The notes: a model not told the origin generated them from the sequence alone. A DNA stretch of 64,000 nt from an uncultured Eubacteriales bacterium (GCA_900317905.1 ONIN01000009.1:33133-97132), one strand, 5' to 3'; positions 14,703-22,860 are shown, numbered from the stretch's first letter. Made by a program: numbers and translations.

Positions 14703-14796
14703 TAGATTTTCCTCCTTTTTTCTTTTTATTTTCCATTTATATTCTCTCTTGCTTTCTTTATTGTAACAAATTTCTCTTCGGTTTGCATTCCAGAAT

Positions 14797-14839
14797 TTCT
14801 GAGCCGTTTTTGTGCATAATGTACAAAAACGGCTCAGAA
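14797..14839. repeat. 17-bp perfect inverted repeat
   Basis: Arms at 14797-14813 and 14823-14839 are exact complements with a 9-nt loop. No T-tract follows the stem on either strand. It lies between the yolD-like gene and the tocopherol-cyclase-like gene and may be a stem-type terminator or an operator. Confidence 0.7.
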
Positions 14840-14871
14840 CGTTGTGTAAATATCTGTAAATTAAAATCTGT

Positions 14872-15300
14872 TCAGTACAGCTCCAGCGGTGCAAAACAGC
14901 CTCCCTGGAGGGAAATGATCTCATCCAAAGGGATCACCTCGCCGCACTGGAGCTCCAGGGTTCTGGCCTGGAGGCGAAGGTGCTTTGCGTGGCCGGTGAC
15001 GGTTCGATAGGCGCCGCCGGACTTGCGGGTGTCCGGGATGAAATAGGTCACGGTGATCTCCGGCAGCTCGATGATGTGATCCCGCAGCAGCTGAAGTCTT
15101 TGATCCAGCGCCTCTCTTGCGCTCTCGTCCAGCTCGATCCGACTGTCCGTATAGCGCGCCGCCTCCAGCACCGCGGCGTCGTAACCCGTCAGCGCCGCGA
15201 AGGGGGCGAACTGGGCCGCCCGGTTCTCCATGGCCATGGCCCGATGTCCCGGTGCGATGACCCGGGGCAGGTCGATGATGTCGTCATAGCAGGTACTCAT
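14872..15300 (-). CDS. YolD-like protein
   Basis: A 142-aa YolD-family protein (MENRAAQFAPFAALTGYDA, then QLLRDHIIELPEITVTYF). YolD-like genes usually sit beside UvrX/UmuC-type Y-family polymerases and are thought to assist translesion synthesis, perhaps in place of UmuD. The ATG overlaps the polymerase stop as ATGA, a coupling kept even though the polymerase frame is broken upstream. No known catalytic residues. Confidence 0.85.
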   Translation of the reverse strand: MSTCYDDIIDLPRVIAPGHRAMAMENRAAQFAPFAALTGYDAAVLEAARYTDSRIELDESAREALDQRLQLLRDHIIELPEITVTYFIPDTRKSGGAYRTVTGHAKHLRLQARTLELQCGEVIPLDEIISLQGGCFAPLELY

Positions 15301-16755
15301 GCCCGGTGTCCTCCGATCTGATTGTTGCGCTCAATGGTGGTGGCGCCCGGCTCGAAATTCTTTCCTTTTAAGATCGCGTTCTTTCCATAGCGCTCCCGGA
15401 TGCGCAGGATGGTCTGCTGGCGGCGCTGCTCCCGCTCCAGCAGTTCCTTCTGCCGCTGCTCCGCCGCCGGGTCGGTGAACAGATCCAACTGCTCACAGGC
15501 GGCCGCCTCTTCCCTTTTTGGGACGATGTGATTGGCCACCACGTACATCCGCCGCACCGGCAGCGACCGATCCACGATCCGGTCGAACAGGCTCAGCATG
15601 GCCTCCAGAATCACCGACGCGGAGTTGGTCGCAGTCGGCAGGTTCTGCGAGCTGTGGGCATTTTTCGGCGCTTTGCGGCCGTAGTAGTCCACCTTCACCG
15701 TGCCGGAATAGGACTTGGTCAGGCCGGAGATGTCATAGCCCACGGTCAGCTCCACCTGATCCGTCACAAGTCCCTTTCGCACCAGATCCAGCGCCAGCAG
15801 ATCCGTCATCTCCCAGACCACCGTCCGCGCCTCATCAAAGGCATAGGGTCTCGAAAGCACCTGTCCGGAGCTGAGGGAGTTGGAGCGTGGGCGATAGGCT
15901 TTCACATCCTGCATGGTGCAGCTCTCAAAGCCCCAGGCGTGATCGATCAGCAGCTCTGCGTTGATGCCGAACATCTTATACAGTGCGTCGGCGTGGTCGA
16001 GGGAGTACCGGGCCACGTCCCCCATGGTGTAGAGTCCCGCGGCGTTCAGTCTTCTGGCATAGCCGGGCCCCAGACGCCAGAAATCCGTCAGGGGCTGGTG
16101 CTCCCACAGATGCTCCCGGAAGCTGCGCTCGGTGAGCTCCGCCACCCGGACGCCGTCCCTGTCCGCCGGCTGCCGCTTGGCATAGATGTCCATGGCGATC
16201 TTGCAGAGATACAGGTTCGGCCCAATGCCGGCGGTGGCGGTGATGCCCGTGGTTTTCAGCACATCCCACACCATGGTCATGGCGAAGTCATGTGCGCTCT
16301 GCTTTCTGGCCTCCAGATAGGGCGTAGCGTCGATGAACACCTCATCCACGGAATAGACGAAGATATCCTCCGGTGCGACGTATTTTAAATAGATCTGGTA
16401 GATCCGGGTGCTGACCTCCATATAGTGCCCCATTCTCGGCCAGCGCGTAGCCCGGGTCGGAGCGGAGGGTGATGGAGTCCGTGGCGCTGCCGGTGAGGAC
16501 GCCGCCGGGAGCCATTCGCCGCCGCTGGGCGTTCACCTGCTCCACTCGCTCGATCACCTCAAACAGCCGCGCTCTGCCGGAGATCCCGTGGGCCTTCAGC
16601 GCCGGCGTCACCGCCAGACAGATGGTCTTTTCCGTTCGGGAGGCGTCCGCCACCACCAGATGGGTGGTCAGCGGATCCAGATCCCGATCCACACATTCCA
16701 CGGAGGCATAGAAGGATTTTAAGTCGATGGCGATATAGGTTCTGTTTGGTTGCAT
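15297..16755 (-). pseudogene. Y-family DNA polymerase (UmuC/DinB type), frameshifted
   Basis: Two frames together give a Y-family polymerase. The N-terminal part (16755 to about 16440) has the first metal site IDLKSFYASVE and ends in DPGYALAE; the C-terminal part (from about 16440) begins PRMGHYMEVSTRIY and carries the catalytic SVDEVFID, thumb and little-finger regions to 15297. The join lies in a segment that in relatives reads about APPRMxxYME. The sequence here looks like GCC-CCG-CCG-AGA collapsed to GCCGAGA, a net shift consistent with a 5-base deletion or a 1-base insertion. Either a real inactivating mutation or an assembly error. It is embedded between a GyrI-like gene and yolD in an SOS-like cassette. 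Confidence 0.8.
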
Positions 16756-16780
16756 GTGCTTCGCCTCCGTGCCGGCAGGA

Positions 16781-17413
16781 TCAGCGCCTGCGGATCGGGT
16801 GCCGGATCACGGTTTTCCAGTTCTCCGGCGGCACCCGGCGGGCGTCTGACAGATAGATTTCATGGTGCAGGCGACGATCGCCCAGATCGACGCAATAGCC
16901 CTGCGCCTCGGCGTACTGCTCCATGTTTGCAACGCTTGCGGGCTCGTCATCAAAGGGCCCTTTGTGCAGGATCTGGACGCAGAGGCCCTCCTCCACGGTG
17001 AGCAGCTCTGCTTTGGAGCAGTCCAGCTTTTTCTTCTTTTGGGCAGTCTCCACCGCCCATTCAAAATCCGCCTGCTTGATAAAATCCGGCAGCCGGATCA
17101 CCGAGATCCAGCGGAATTTGTCTTTTCTCCCGTAATCGATGCCGGCGACGCCCTCCTGGTACCAGAAGCCCTCCAGCGGCGGGACGACATATTCGAAAAA
17201 GCCCTCGATCCGATGGTCGGTTTTATAGCTCATTTTCAGGGTGTAGGCCACCGTATAGAGGATCTCGATGGCCTTCTGATAGTCTTCCTCCGGCAGGTTC
17301 GGGTCGCCTGCACCGCGCACGGCGACATACTGCATCGGCGGCACCTCCACGATGGAGGGCTTGTCCTTCGGCATGTAGAATTCCTTATATTCCTTTTTGA
17401 AGTCAAAGGCCAT
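16781..17413 (-). CDS. GyrI-like small-molecule-binding domain protein
   Basis: A 210-aa protein made of a single GyrI/SBD-like domain (PPMQYVAVRGAGDPN, EGFFEYVVPPLEGFWYQ, WISVIRLPDFI, and a C-terminal HHEIYLSDARRVPPENWKTVIRHPI). The family is related to the effector-binding domains of BmrR/Rob regulators and to SbmC gyrase inhibitor; some members hydrolyse or sequester toxic compounds. Its placement, 17 bases after the S24 repressor gene and 25 bases before the polymerase, suggests a stress or DNA-damage role. No DNA-binding domain is present. Confidence 0.8.
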   Translation of the reverse strand: MAFDFKKEYKEFYMPKDKPSIVEVPPMQYVAVRGAGDPNLPEEDYQKAIEILYTVAYTLKMSYKTDHRIEGFFEYVVPPLEGFWYQEGVAGIDYGRKDKFRWISVIRLPDFIKQADFEWAVETAQKKKKLDCSKAELLTVEEGLCVQILHKGPFDDEPASVANMEQYAEAQGYCVDLGDRRLHHEIYLSDARRVPPENWKTVIRHPIRRR

Positions 17414-17430
17414 TTTTGCTCTCCCCTGTC

Positions 17431-18207
17431 TCAGTTCAGCACTCTGCCCGCAATGGTGAAGGCCGTGTCCGGTCGCACCGGTCTCGGCGGGTAGCGGTCG
17501 TTGTAGGAGATCAGCACCGGCTGCATGTGCAGTACGCCGCTGCTGTCGATATACCGCTCACGCTCGCTCTCCGGCGGCAGCTGCTCGCCGTAGACCTTCA
17601 GGTAGCCGTCCCCGTCATAGAGGAACACGCCTACCTCCCCCAGCCGCAGCCGGCTGCACCGCTGCACCCAGACGATCTGGCCGTCCTGATAGACCGGCTC
17701 CATACTGTCGCCCTGGACCCGGAGACCGAACTCTGCCCCCGCCGGGATGGTGCCCACCGGAAACGGGATCCGCTCGAAGCTGTCCGCCTCCAGAAAGGCG
17801 CCGGTGCCCGCGGAGACCGGGATCCGGCTCACCGGCATTTCGATCATGCGGATCTCCGTGAGATTCGGTCTCGGCCGGTAGCGTCCCGAGGCCACCAGAT
17901 CCGTCCGGTAGTCCCGGAGCTTCCGAAGGCCCAGAGCATTCAAGTCCCCTTCCGGGGCGGAGTCCGAGAAATGCCGCAGGCCGTCCTCCAGCTCCAGAAC
18001 GTGGCACAGCGCCAGCAGCTGATAGGCGTTGGGCACCGCGCTTCCCATCTCCCACTTGCTGATGGCCGCCGCCGTGACCCGGACGCCGGAGGCCGCGAGC
18101 CTCTCCGAAAGTCTGCGAAGACTCAGTCCCCGCTCCCTTCTGGCCTCGGCGATCCGGCTGCCGACGGTGTTCTCCTCCCGCTCCCGGTCTGCGTGATACA
18201 TGGTCAT
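17431..18207 (-). CDS. XRE-family repressor with S24 (LexA-like) autocleavage domain
   Basis: A 258-aa repressor. N-terminal XRE helix-turn-helix at about residues 15-70 (AISKWEMGSAVPN) and a C-terminal S24 domain with nucleophile serine in QGDSMEPVY and general-base lysine in YLKVYGE; a cleavage-type dipeptide may lie in VSAGTG between them. Such proteins self-cleave under RecA/ssDNA stimulation and free a damage-inducible operon. GGGAGGGG lies six bases before the ATG at 18207 (18201 is an alternative). It heads the cassette GyrI-like/polymerase/YolD and has a consensus promoter overlapped by a long dyad, so autorepression is likely. Confidence 0.85.
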   Translation of the reverse strand: MTMYHADREREENTVGSRIAEARRERGLSLRRLSERLAASGVRVTAAAISKWEMGSAVPNAYQLLALCHVLELEDGLRHFSDSAPEGDLNALGLRKLRDYRTDLVASGRYRPRPNLTEIRMIEMPVSRIPVSAGTGAFLEADSFERIPFPVGTIPAGAEFGLRVQGDSMEPVYQDGQIVWVQRCSRLRLGEVGVFLYDGDGYLKVYGEQLPPESERERYIDSSGVLHMQPVLISYNDRYPPRPVRPDTAFTIAGRVLN

Positions 18208-18241
18208 AGTCTTCCCCTCCCAGGGATGATTTTCTACTATG

Positions 18242-18270
18242 ATTATATCGTTTTGTTTCCACATTGTCAA
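18242..18270 (-). promoter_or_regulatory. Promoter of the S24 repressor cassette
   Basis: Fully consensus TTGACA (18270-18265), 17-bp spacer and TATAAT (18247-18242). Confidence 0.85.
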
Positions 18271-18313
18271 CTATTATTTGATATTTTAAAATATTATATC
18301 TTATTAGTTGACA
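18265..18313. promoter_or_regulatory. Candidate operator dyad of the S24 repressor
   Basis: TGTCAACTA (18265-18273) and TAGTTGACA (18305-18313) are perfect 9-bp inverted copies 31 bp apart; the first overlaps the -35 box. Between them is a 14-bp palindrome (18281-18294, centre TTTTAAAA). Confidence 0.55.
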
Positions 18314-18323
18314 TTTGGCGCAC

Positions 18324-18350
18324 AAAAAAAGCTGCTCCCGGAGGAGCAGC
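18324..18350 (-). terminator. Terminator of the anchored hypothetical gene
   Basis: On the minus strand GCTGCTCC/GGGAGCAGC-type stem followed by seven T. It separates the gene ending at 18364 from the S24 cassette promoter. Confidence 0.85.
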
Positions 18351-18363
18351 CTTTCAGAATCGA

Positions 18364-18990
18364 TTATTTCTTGGAAGTAAACTTCATGGAGCCGATGATG
18401 TCCGCCACGTCAGGGTGGTCGGCCAGGGTGTAGAAGGGCTCGTCGTAGTCCTTGCTGGCCAGGATGTTCACCAGAATGTAGCTGGACTGGTCGTCGGTCA
18501 CCGGGATGCAGAGGCAGACGCTGTCGCCGTCCAGATACTTGACGCCCTTGACGCTGCCGTAGCTGACCTCGCCGAAGCCCTGGTAGCGCTCCTGGACGGA
18601 TTTGGCGAGACCATTAAAGTCCTCGCCGCCGTAGTAGCCGGCGTACTCCAGCTGCATGCTGAAGTCCTCGCCCCGGATGACGGCAACGTGGGAGTCGCTG
18701 CTGTAGGTGAGGAATTCCTCGTCGATAATCTCGAAGAAATAGACGTTGCTGTCATACTGCAGGCTCATTTCCACCTCGGCGGCATTCTGGAAGCCGGAGA
18801 TGAAGGTGTAGCTGCCGGACTTCATCGCCTTCGGAGCCGCGGCCTTCTCCTTCTTCCCGCCGGACTTGGCAGCGGGCGCCGCTTTCTTTTCTTTCGGAGC
18901 TGCCTCAGCCTTCGGCTTCTTCATGGCGAAAAACACCGCCGCGCCGGCCGCAGCGGCACATACCGGAACCAGAATAAGTGCTTTTTTCAT
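18364..18990 (-). CDS. Exported hypothetical protein with Lys/Ala-rich stalk
   Basis: A 208-aa protein. Residues 3-22 form an N-terminal signal or anchor helix; residues 24-55 are a Lys/Ala/Pro-rich low-complexity stalk; residues 58-208 form a compact domain (GSYTFISGFQNAAEVEMS, YAGYYGGEDFNGLAKSVQERYQ, VKYLDGDSVCLCIP) that I do not recognise. The layout suggests an extracytoplasmic domain held near the membrane. It is monocistronic, with its own promoter (TTGTGT/TATAAT), an AAGGAGG-like site and a terminator. Confidence 0.75.
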   Translation of the reverse strand: MKKALILVPVCAAAAGAAVFFAMKKPKAEAAPKEKKAAPAAKSGGKKEKAAAPKAMKSGSYTFISGFQNAAEVEMSLQYDSNVYFFEIIDEEFLTYSSDSHVAVIRGEDFSMQLEYAGYYGGEDFNGLAKSVQERYQGFGEVSYGSVKGVKYLDGDSVCLCIPVTDDQSSYILVNILASKDYDEPFYTLADHPDVADIIGSMKFTSKK

Positions 18991-19034
18991 ATCGGTAACC
19001 TCCTTGTTTCATACACTAAGGTGAATCTGGGTCG

Positions 19035-19063
19035 ATTATATCGTATTTTTCCTTCGGACACAA
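19035..19063 (-). promoter_or_regulatory. Promoter of the exported hypothetical gene
   Basis: TTGTGT (19063-19058), 17-bp spacer, TATAAT (19040-19035). Confidence 0.65.
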
Positions 19064-19121
19064 CACTTTTGAAAAAACTTTACAAAAACACCCGACACGA
19101 AATCGTATCGGGTGTGTAGAA

Positions 19122-19964
19122 TCAGGGACGTCTCGACTGGCCGAAGATCTGTTCGATCAGGCCCATTACGCCGGTGCTCCGCTCCTTGAAGGTAACGGTG
19201 AGAGAATGGTTCTCCTGCAGATCCAGGAAGTGATAGGTTCCCAGGGGATTCACCTGCTCCCCGTCCACGATCAGCACGTCGATCTCATAGCCTTCATCCG
19301 GCGTGATGGTCAGGGTAACGTCGGAGCCGGCCTCTCTGCTGATGGTATCGCCCTCGGGAGAGACGGAGCCGCCCTCGCCGCAGACCACAGAGACATTATA
19401 ATAAACCACGCTGGGGCCGGCGGAGAGTTTGACCTTGACTACGGAGCCTTCCTTCACCATGGTACCCCCCTCGGGTTCCTGCTCGGCAACAGAGCCGTAA
19501 GGAATGTAGTCATCATTCATGGTGCCGTCCTCCACGATCAGGACGCCCAGCTGCTCAGCGGTACTCTCCGCCAAATCCATGGAGAGGCCCACCAAATTCG
19601 GCAGAGTGATCATTCCCTTGGCGGATGGCGGTTCTTCCTCCTCCGGGCCCATGGAGACCACGATGCTGACGGTGGAGTTGTGGGTCACGCCGACGCCGGC
19701 CTCTGTGCCCTGTGAGATCACAGTGCCCTTGGACGCATCGTCATGCTGGTAGGACACAGATGCCGTGGCGTCCAGCTTTTCGATTGCCGCCACCGCGTCT
19801 TCCTCCGACATTCCGACGACGTTGGGCATGACGTTGCTGCCCTTGTGGAAATTGAACGCACCGGTGACCGCGCAGATGATCACCATAATCAGCGCGAGAA
19901 TGACGAACACCATGGTGATGACCATTCTCCGCCGGAGCTGACGCGCTTTTGCCTGTTCGCTCAT
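19122..19964 (-). CDS. Membrane-anchored PASTA-domain protein without kinase
   Basis: A 280-aa protein: a basic cytoplasmic N-terminus (KARQLRRR), one membrane helix (residues 16-38), two PASTA repeats (NVMPNVVGMSEEDAVAAI and TLPNLVGLSMDLAEST starts; about 46-110 and 120-185) and a C-terminal beta-rich repeat domain (GEGGSVSPEG ... DEGYEIDVLIVDG). PASTA repeats bind muropeptides or lipid II. Usually they are attached to a PrkC-type kinase or a penicillin-binding protein; neither domain is present here. GGAG seven bases before the second ATG (19964) sets the start; the frame continues open to 20948 but crosses the FabG-like gene, so that part is not coding. Confidence 0.8.
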   Translation of the reverse strand: MSEQAKARQLRRRMVITMVFVILALIMVIICAVTGAFNFHKGSNVMPNVVGMSEEDAVAAIEKLDATASVSYQHDDASKGTVISQGTEAGVGVTHNSTVSIVVSMGPEEEEPPSAKGMITLPNLVGLSMDLAESTAEQLGVLIVEDGTMNDDYIPYGSVAEQEPEGGTMVKEGSVVKVKLSAGPSVVYYNVSVVCGEGGSVSPEGDTISREAGSDVTLTITPDEGYEIDVLIVDGEQVNPLGTYHFLDLQENHSLTVTFKERSTGVMGLIEQIFGQSRRP

Positions 19965-19991
19965 ATGCATACTCCTATATGGAAAAAAGGG

Positions 19992-20020
19992 TTGGTATTT
20001 TCCTTCAACGGGTATATAAT
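19992..20020 (+). promoter_or_regulatory. Promoter of the FabG-like gene
   Basis: TTGGTA (19992-19997), 17-bp spacer, TATAAT (20015-20020). Confidence 0.65.
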
Positions 20021-20069
20021 AGCACAGACGAAAGAAAATTACAAATGTTCTGTGTCGGAGGACGAAAAT

Positions 20070-20777
20070 ATGCAGAAAAACGCATTGGTCACCGGCGGCT
20101 CCAGAGGCATCGGCGCTGCCGCCGCGCTGGCGCTGGCTCTGCGGGGCTGGACGGTCCATGTCAATTACATCGAGCAAAAAGAAAAGGCCGAGGCCGTCGC
20201 AAAGCGCACCGGCGGACTCGCGGTGCAGGCAGATGTGGCGGATCAGCAGCAGGTGGAACGTATGCGTGAAATCACCGGGCCGGTTTCCCTGCTGGTGAAC
20301 AACGCCGGTGTCGCTCGGTCCGGGCTTCTGACCGATATTACGCCGCAGCAGTGGAAGCGGATGTTCGACGTGAACATCACCGGCATGTACAACTGCTGCC
20401 ACACTTATGTACCGGATATGGTTCACGAGAAGGCCGGACAGATCATCAATCTGGCCTCCATCCTCGGCACCATGGGCGGTTCCTTCGAGGTCCCCTACAG
20501 TGCCACCAAGGGTGCCGTGATTGCCCTGACCAAGGCGCTGGCCAAGGAGCTGGGGCCATCGAATATTCGCGTAAACGCCGTGGCGCCGGGGTACATCCAG
20601 ACCGACATGACCGCGCAGTTCAGTGAAGAAGACCGCGCCGCGCTGGCAGACGCCACTGCCATGTGCCGGATCGGTTTGCCTGAGGACGTGGCCGATGTGA
20701 TCGCCCTGCTTGCGGAAGCCGGAACCAGATTCGTCACCGGACAGATCATTGGAATCGACGGCGGGCTGATTATTTAA
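20070..20777 (+). CDS. FabG-like 3-oxoacyl-ACP reductase family SDR
   Basis: A 235-aa classical SDR with TGGSRGIG (residues 8-15), NNAG near 81, catalytic serine in NLASILG and YSATKGAV, and the C-terminal VTGQIIGIDGG shared by FabG proteins. It probably reduces 3-oxoacyl-ACP or a related ketone with NADPH. It stands alone, not in a fab operon, so it may be an elongation reductase paralogue (YgfF/YmfI-like). GGAGG eight bases before ATG at 20070 fixes the start. Single-gene transcription unit with its own promoter and strong terminator. Confidence 0.85.
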   Translation: MQKNALVTGGSRGIGAAAALALALRGWTVHVNYIEQKEKAEAVAKRTGGLAVQADVADQQQVERMREITGPVSLLVNNAGVARSGLLTDITPQQWKRMFDVNITGMYNCCHTYVPDMVHEKAGQIINLASILGTMGGSFEVPYSATKGAVIALTKALAKELGPSNIRVNAVAPGYIQTDMTAQFSEEDRAALADATAMCRIGLPEDVADVIALLAEAGTRFVTGQIIGIDGGLII

Positions 20778-20782
20778 GTAAG

Positions 20783-20823
20783 CAAACGACGTACTGAAAA
20801 ACACAGTACGTCGTTTGTTTTTT
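20783..20823 (+). terminator. Terminator of the FabG-like gene
   Basis: A 14-bp perfect stem (20783-20796 with 20804-20817) followed by TTTTTT. It overlaps the end of the convergent chromate-transporter gene by two bases. Confidence 0.9.
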
Positions 20824-21385
20824 AAAAGGAAAACACGATGCCGGCGACGGCGGAGATGGCGATAAAGGCCAGAGGATGGAGCTTTTTGGTCTGCTTCACC
20901 AGATTGGTGAGAACCCAGATCACCACGGCGAGAACGATGGCCTTCCACTGGAAGACGGCTGCGAGGCTCCCTGCGCTGAGATTCAGCAGCGAGATCTTCA
21001 CCACACCCCAGCCTGCCGCGGCGATCAGGGCGGTGGACGCCGGACGCAGACCATAGAACACATCCTGCACGGCGCGGCTGTCCCGGAATTTCTGGAGGAA
21101 TCTCGCGATGATCAGGATCACCACGATGTCCGGGGTGATGATGCCCAGGGTTGCGATCAGAGAGCCGACGACGCCCGCGGTGGTGAAGCCCACGTAGGTG
21201 GCCATGTTGATGCCGATGGGTCCTGGCGTAGACTCCGCCACGGCGATCATGTCCGCGATCTGCTGGTGGGTAAACCAGCCGGTCTTGTCGGACATGTTGT
21301 AGATAAACGGAAGGGTCGCAAGTCCGCCGCCCACAGAAAACAGGCCGGTCTTGAAAAACTCCCAGAACAGACGCAGGAGGATCAT
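20822..21385 (-). CDS. Chromate transporter family protein, half 2
   Basis: A 187-aa CHR-domain membrane protein (FFKTGLFSVGGGLATLPFI, ESTPGPIGINMATYVGF, then about five membrane segments). Short ChrA proteins of 170-200 aa are encoded as adjacent pairs that form a heteromeric transporter with opposite topology. The ATG at 21385 overlaps the partner's stop as ATGA. The family is named for chromate efflux, but in anaerobes without chromate exposure the anion is uncertain. The long N-terminal extension in the open frame lacks a ribosome-binding site and is excluded. Confidence 0.85.
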   Translation of the reverse strand: MILLRLFWEFFKTGLFSVGGGLATLPFIYNMSDKTGWFTHQQIADMIAVAESTPGPIGINMATYVGFTTAGVVGSLIATLGIITPDIVVILIIARFLQKFRDSRAVQDVFYGLRPASTALIAAAGWGVVKISLLNLSAGSLAAVFQWKAIVLAVVIWVLTNLVKQTKKLHPLAFIAISAVAGIVFSF

Positions 21386-21921
21386 GCCTTCACCTCCAGC
21401 CGCTTGATCAGCAGACCCGCAAGGCCGGCGATGATCACATAAATCACCGGCGACAGGTGCAGGAACACGGAGCCGAGAAACACCACGGCGAAGATGCCGA
21501 AGCATTTATAATCAATGACGGACTTCTTCCACAGCTTCACCACGGCGTTCAAAATCAGGACGCAGACACAGGCCCGGATGCCCGCAAAGGCGTGCTGCAC
21601 CGCGGGATAGTCCGCAAAGCCCTGAATGAAGGCGGCAATGATGGTAATGATCACCAGCGACGGAAACACCACGCCTAAAGATGCCGCGATGCCGCCCAGG
21701 GTGCCCCCCTGCTTTTCACCGGCGAAGGTGGCAGTGTTCACGGCGATGACGCCCGGCGTGCACTGGCCGATGGCATACCAGTCCATGAGCTCCTCTTCCG
21801 TGGCCCAGTGCCGCTTCTCCACCACCTCGCGCTGCAGAGCAGGCAGCATGGCGTAGCCTCCGCCGAAGGTGGTGACCCCTACGATGGCAAAGGTGTAAAA
21901 CAGCTCCCAGAGTTTTTTCAT
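21382..21921 (-). CDS. Chromate transporter family protein, half 1
   Basis: A 179-aa CHR-domain protein (LFYTFAIVGVTTFGGGYAMLP, GQCTPGVIAVNTATFAG) with about five to six hydrophobic helices, partner of the following 187-aa half. The ATG at 21921 has GGGAAG seven bases upstream. No separate promoter is obvious; transcription may come through the weak hairpin at 21945-21970 from the upstream membrane-protein gene. Confidence 0.85.
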   Translation of the reverse strand: MKKLWELFYTFAIVGVTTFGGGYAMLPALQREVVEKRHWATEEELMDWYAIGQCTPGVIAVNTATFAGEKQGGTLGGIAASLGVVFPSLVIITIIAAFIQGFADYPAVQHAFAGIRACVCVLILNAVVKLWKKSVIDYKCFGIFAVVFLGSVFLHLSPVIYVIIAGLAGLLIKRLEVKA

Positions 21922-21944
21922 AGATGCACTTCCCGATTGAATAC

Positions 21945-21970
21945 CCCGGTGCGTTTTTGGACGCACCGGG
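21945..21970 (-). terminator. Weak terminator or attenuating hairpin
   Basis: CCCGGTGCGT (21945-21954) pairs with ACGCACCGGG (21961-21970). No T-tract follows on the minus strand, so read-through into the chromate-transporter pair is possible. Confidence 0.55.
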
Positions 21971-21989
21971 TGCATTGTTTTTGTGTTTA

Positions 21990-22787
21990 TTAATCCGCGC
22001 TGCCTGCCTCGGTAATGGCGTCGATCAGCTCATCCACATTGGCGTCATCGGTGACCACACCGGTGATGTCGTCCCGCTTGGCGCAGAAGGCGCAGAGTCT
22101 GGTGCGGTTGGCGGCGATGGCCTGCTCCACGGTTCCGTAGGTCAGTTCCTCGCTCTGGTTCAGCGCCTGGCAGTCGTCGTGAGTGTGGTAGACGTGACCG
22201 AAGCGGGTCCAGTAGACGTCGTCGCTGATGGCCTCCACGGCAGCGTCCAGCTGCTCGGCGGAAACGGGGTTAAAGTCGTAGCTGGAGACGCCCGCGATCA
22301 TCAGGGCGATGACAGCCACTACGGTGCCGATGGCCTTGGTTTTCTTATCGGTGTCCTTGCTGGACAGCAGCACGATCACGAAGGGGATGAACGCCACGGT
22401 GCTGACCAGGACGCCCATGTTGTTCCACAGCCAGAACTTGGTGGGATTCTTCTCGGAAGCCGGGTCGATGTGGTTGGCCTTTTTCCAAAGCTGGGAGCCA
22501 ATGACCACGCAGACGAAGTCCAGAACCAGGAACACGATCAGCTGAGCAAGCTCGGACATGAACTTCAGATCCACCTTGCCCAGCACCACCAGAAGCGCCA
22601 GCACCTCAAACACCAGCGCCAGCACCCACAGGATCACAGCGCCGATGCGCAGACCCTTGGCATTGCCCACCGGGGCCGCCTCATGCATGGGCGCGCCGGT
22701 GCTGCTCACGGGCTTTTTCTTGGAGCCCGCCTTGACCTCCAAACCGGTGTCGGCGTCAATGATTTTTTTCTCTTTCTTTTCAGCCAT
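21990..22787 (-). CDS. Membrane protein with C-terminal His/Cys motif domain
   Basis: A 265-aa protein of unknown function. A Lys-rich N-terminus is followed by four predicted membrane helices (about 46-71, 78-103, 122-142, 152-169). The C-terminal domain contains FGHVYHTHDDCQAL (H201, C206) and RLCAFCAKR (C232, C235), spaced like the YH-x4-C ... CxxC putative metal-binding units seen in assorted Firmicutes proteins. A zinc site is plausible but unproven. GAGGAG lies eight bases before ATG, and a TTGTAA/TATAAT promoter precedes it. Confidence 0.75.
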   Translation of the reverse strand: MAEKKEKKIIDADTGLEVKAGSKKKPVSSTGAPMHEAAPVGNAKGLRIGAVILWVLALVFEVLALLVVLGKVDLKFMSELAQLIVFLVLDFVCVVIGSQLWKKANHIDPASEKNPTKFWLWNNMGVLVSTVAFIPFVIVLLSSKDTDKKTKAIGTVVAVIALMIAGVSSYDFNPVSAEQLDAAVEAISDDVYWTRFGHVYHTHDDCQALNQSEELTYGTVEQAIAANRTRLCAFCAKRDDITGVVTDDANVDELIDAITEAGSAD

Positions 22788-22831
22788 AACGCAATCTCCT
22801 CTCTTGGATGGGTTATGCAGGATACAAATTC

Positions 22832-22860
22832 ATTATACTGTGTTTTTCCCCGGATTACAA
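22832..22860 (-). promoter_or_regulatory. Promoter of the His/Cys-motif membrane protein gene
   Basis: TTGTAA (22860-22855), 17-bp spacer, TATAAT (22837-22832). Confidence 0.7.

Noticed and set aside
19965-20948. N-terminal extension of the PASTA protein frame.
   Set aside because: It is antisense to the FabG-like gene and passes the ribosome-binding site used for the ATG at 19964.
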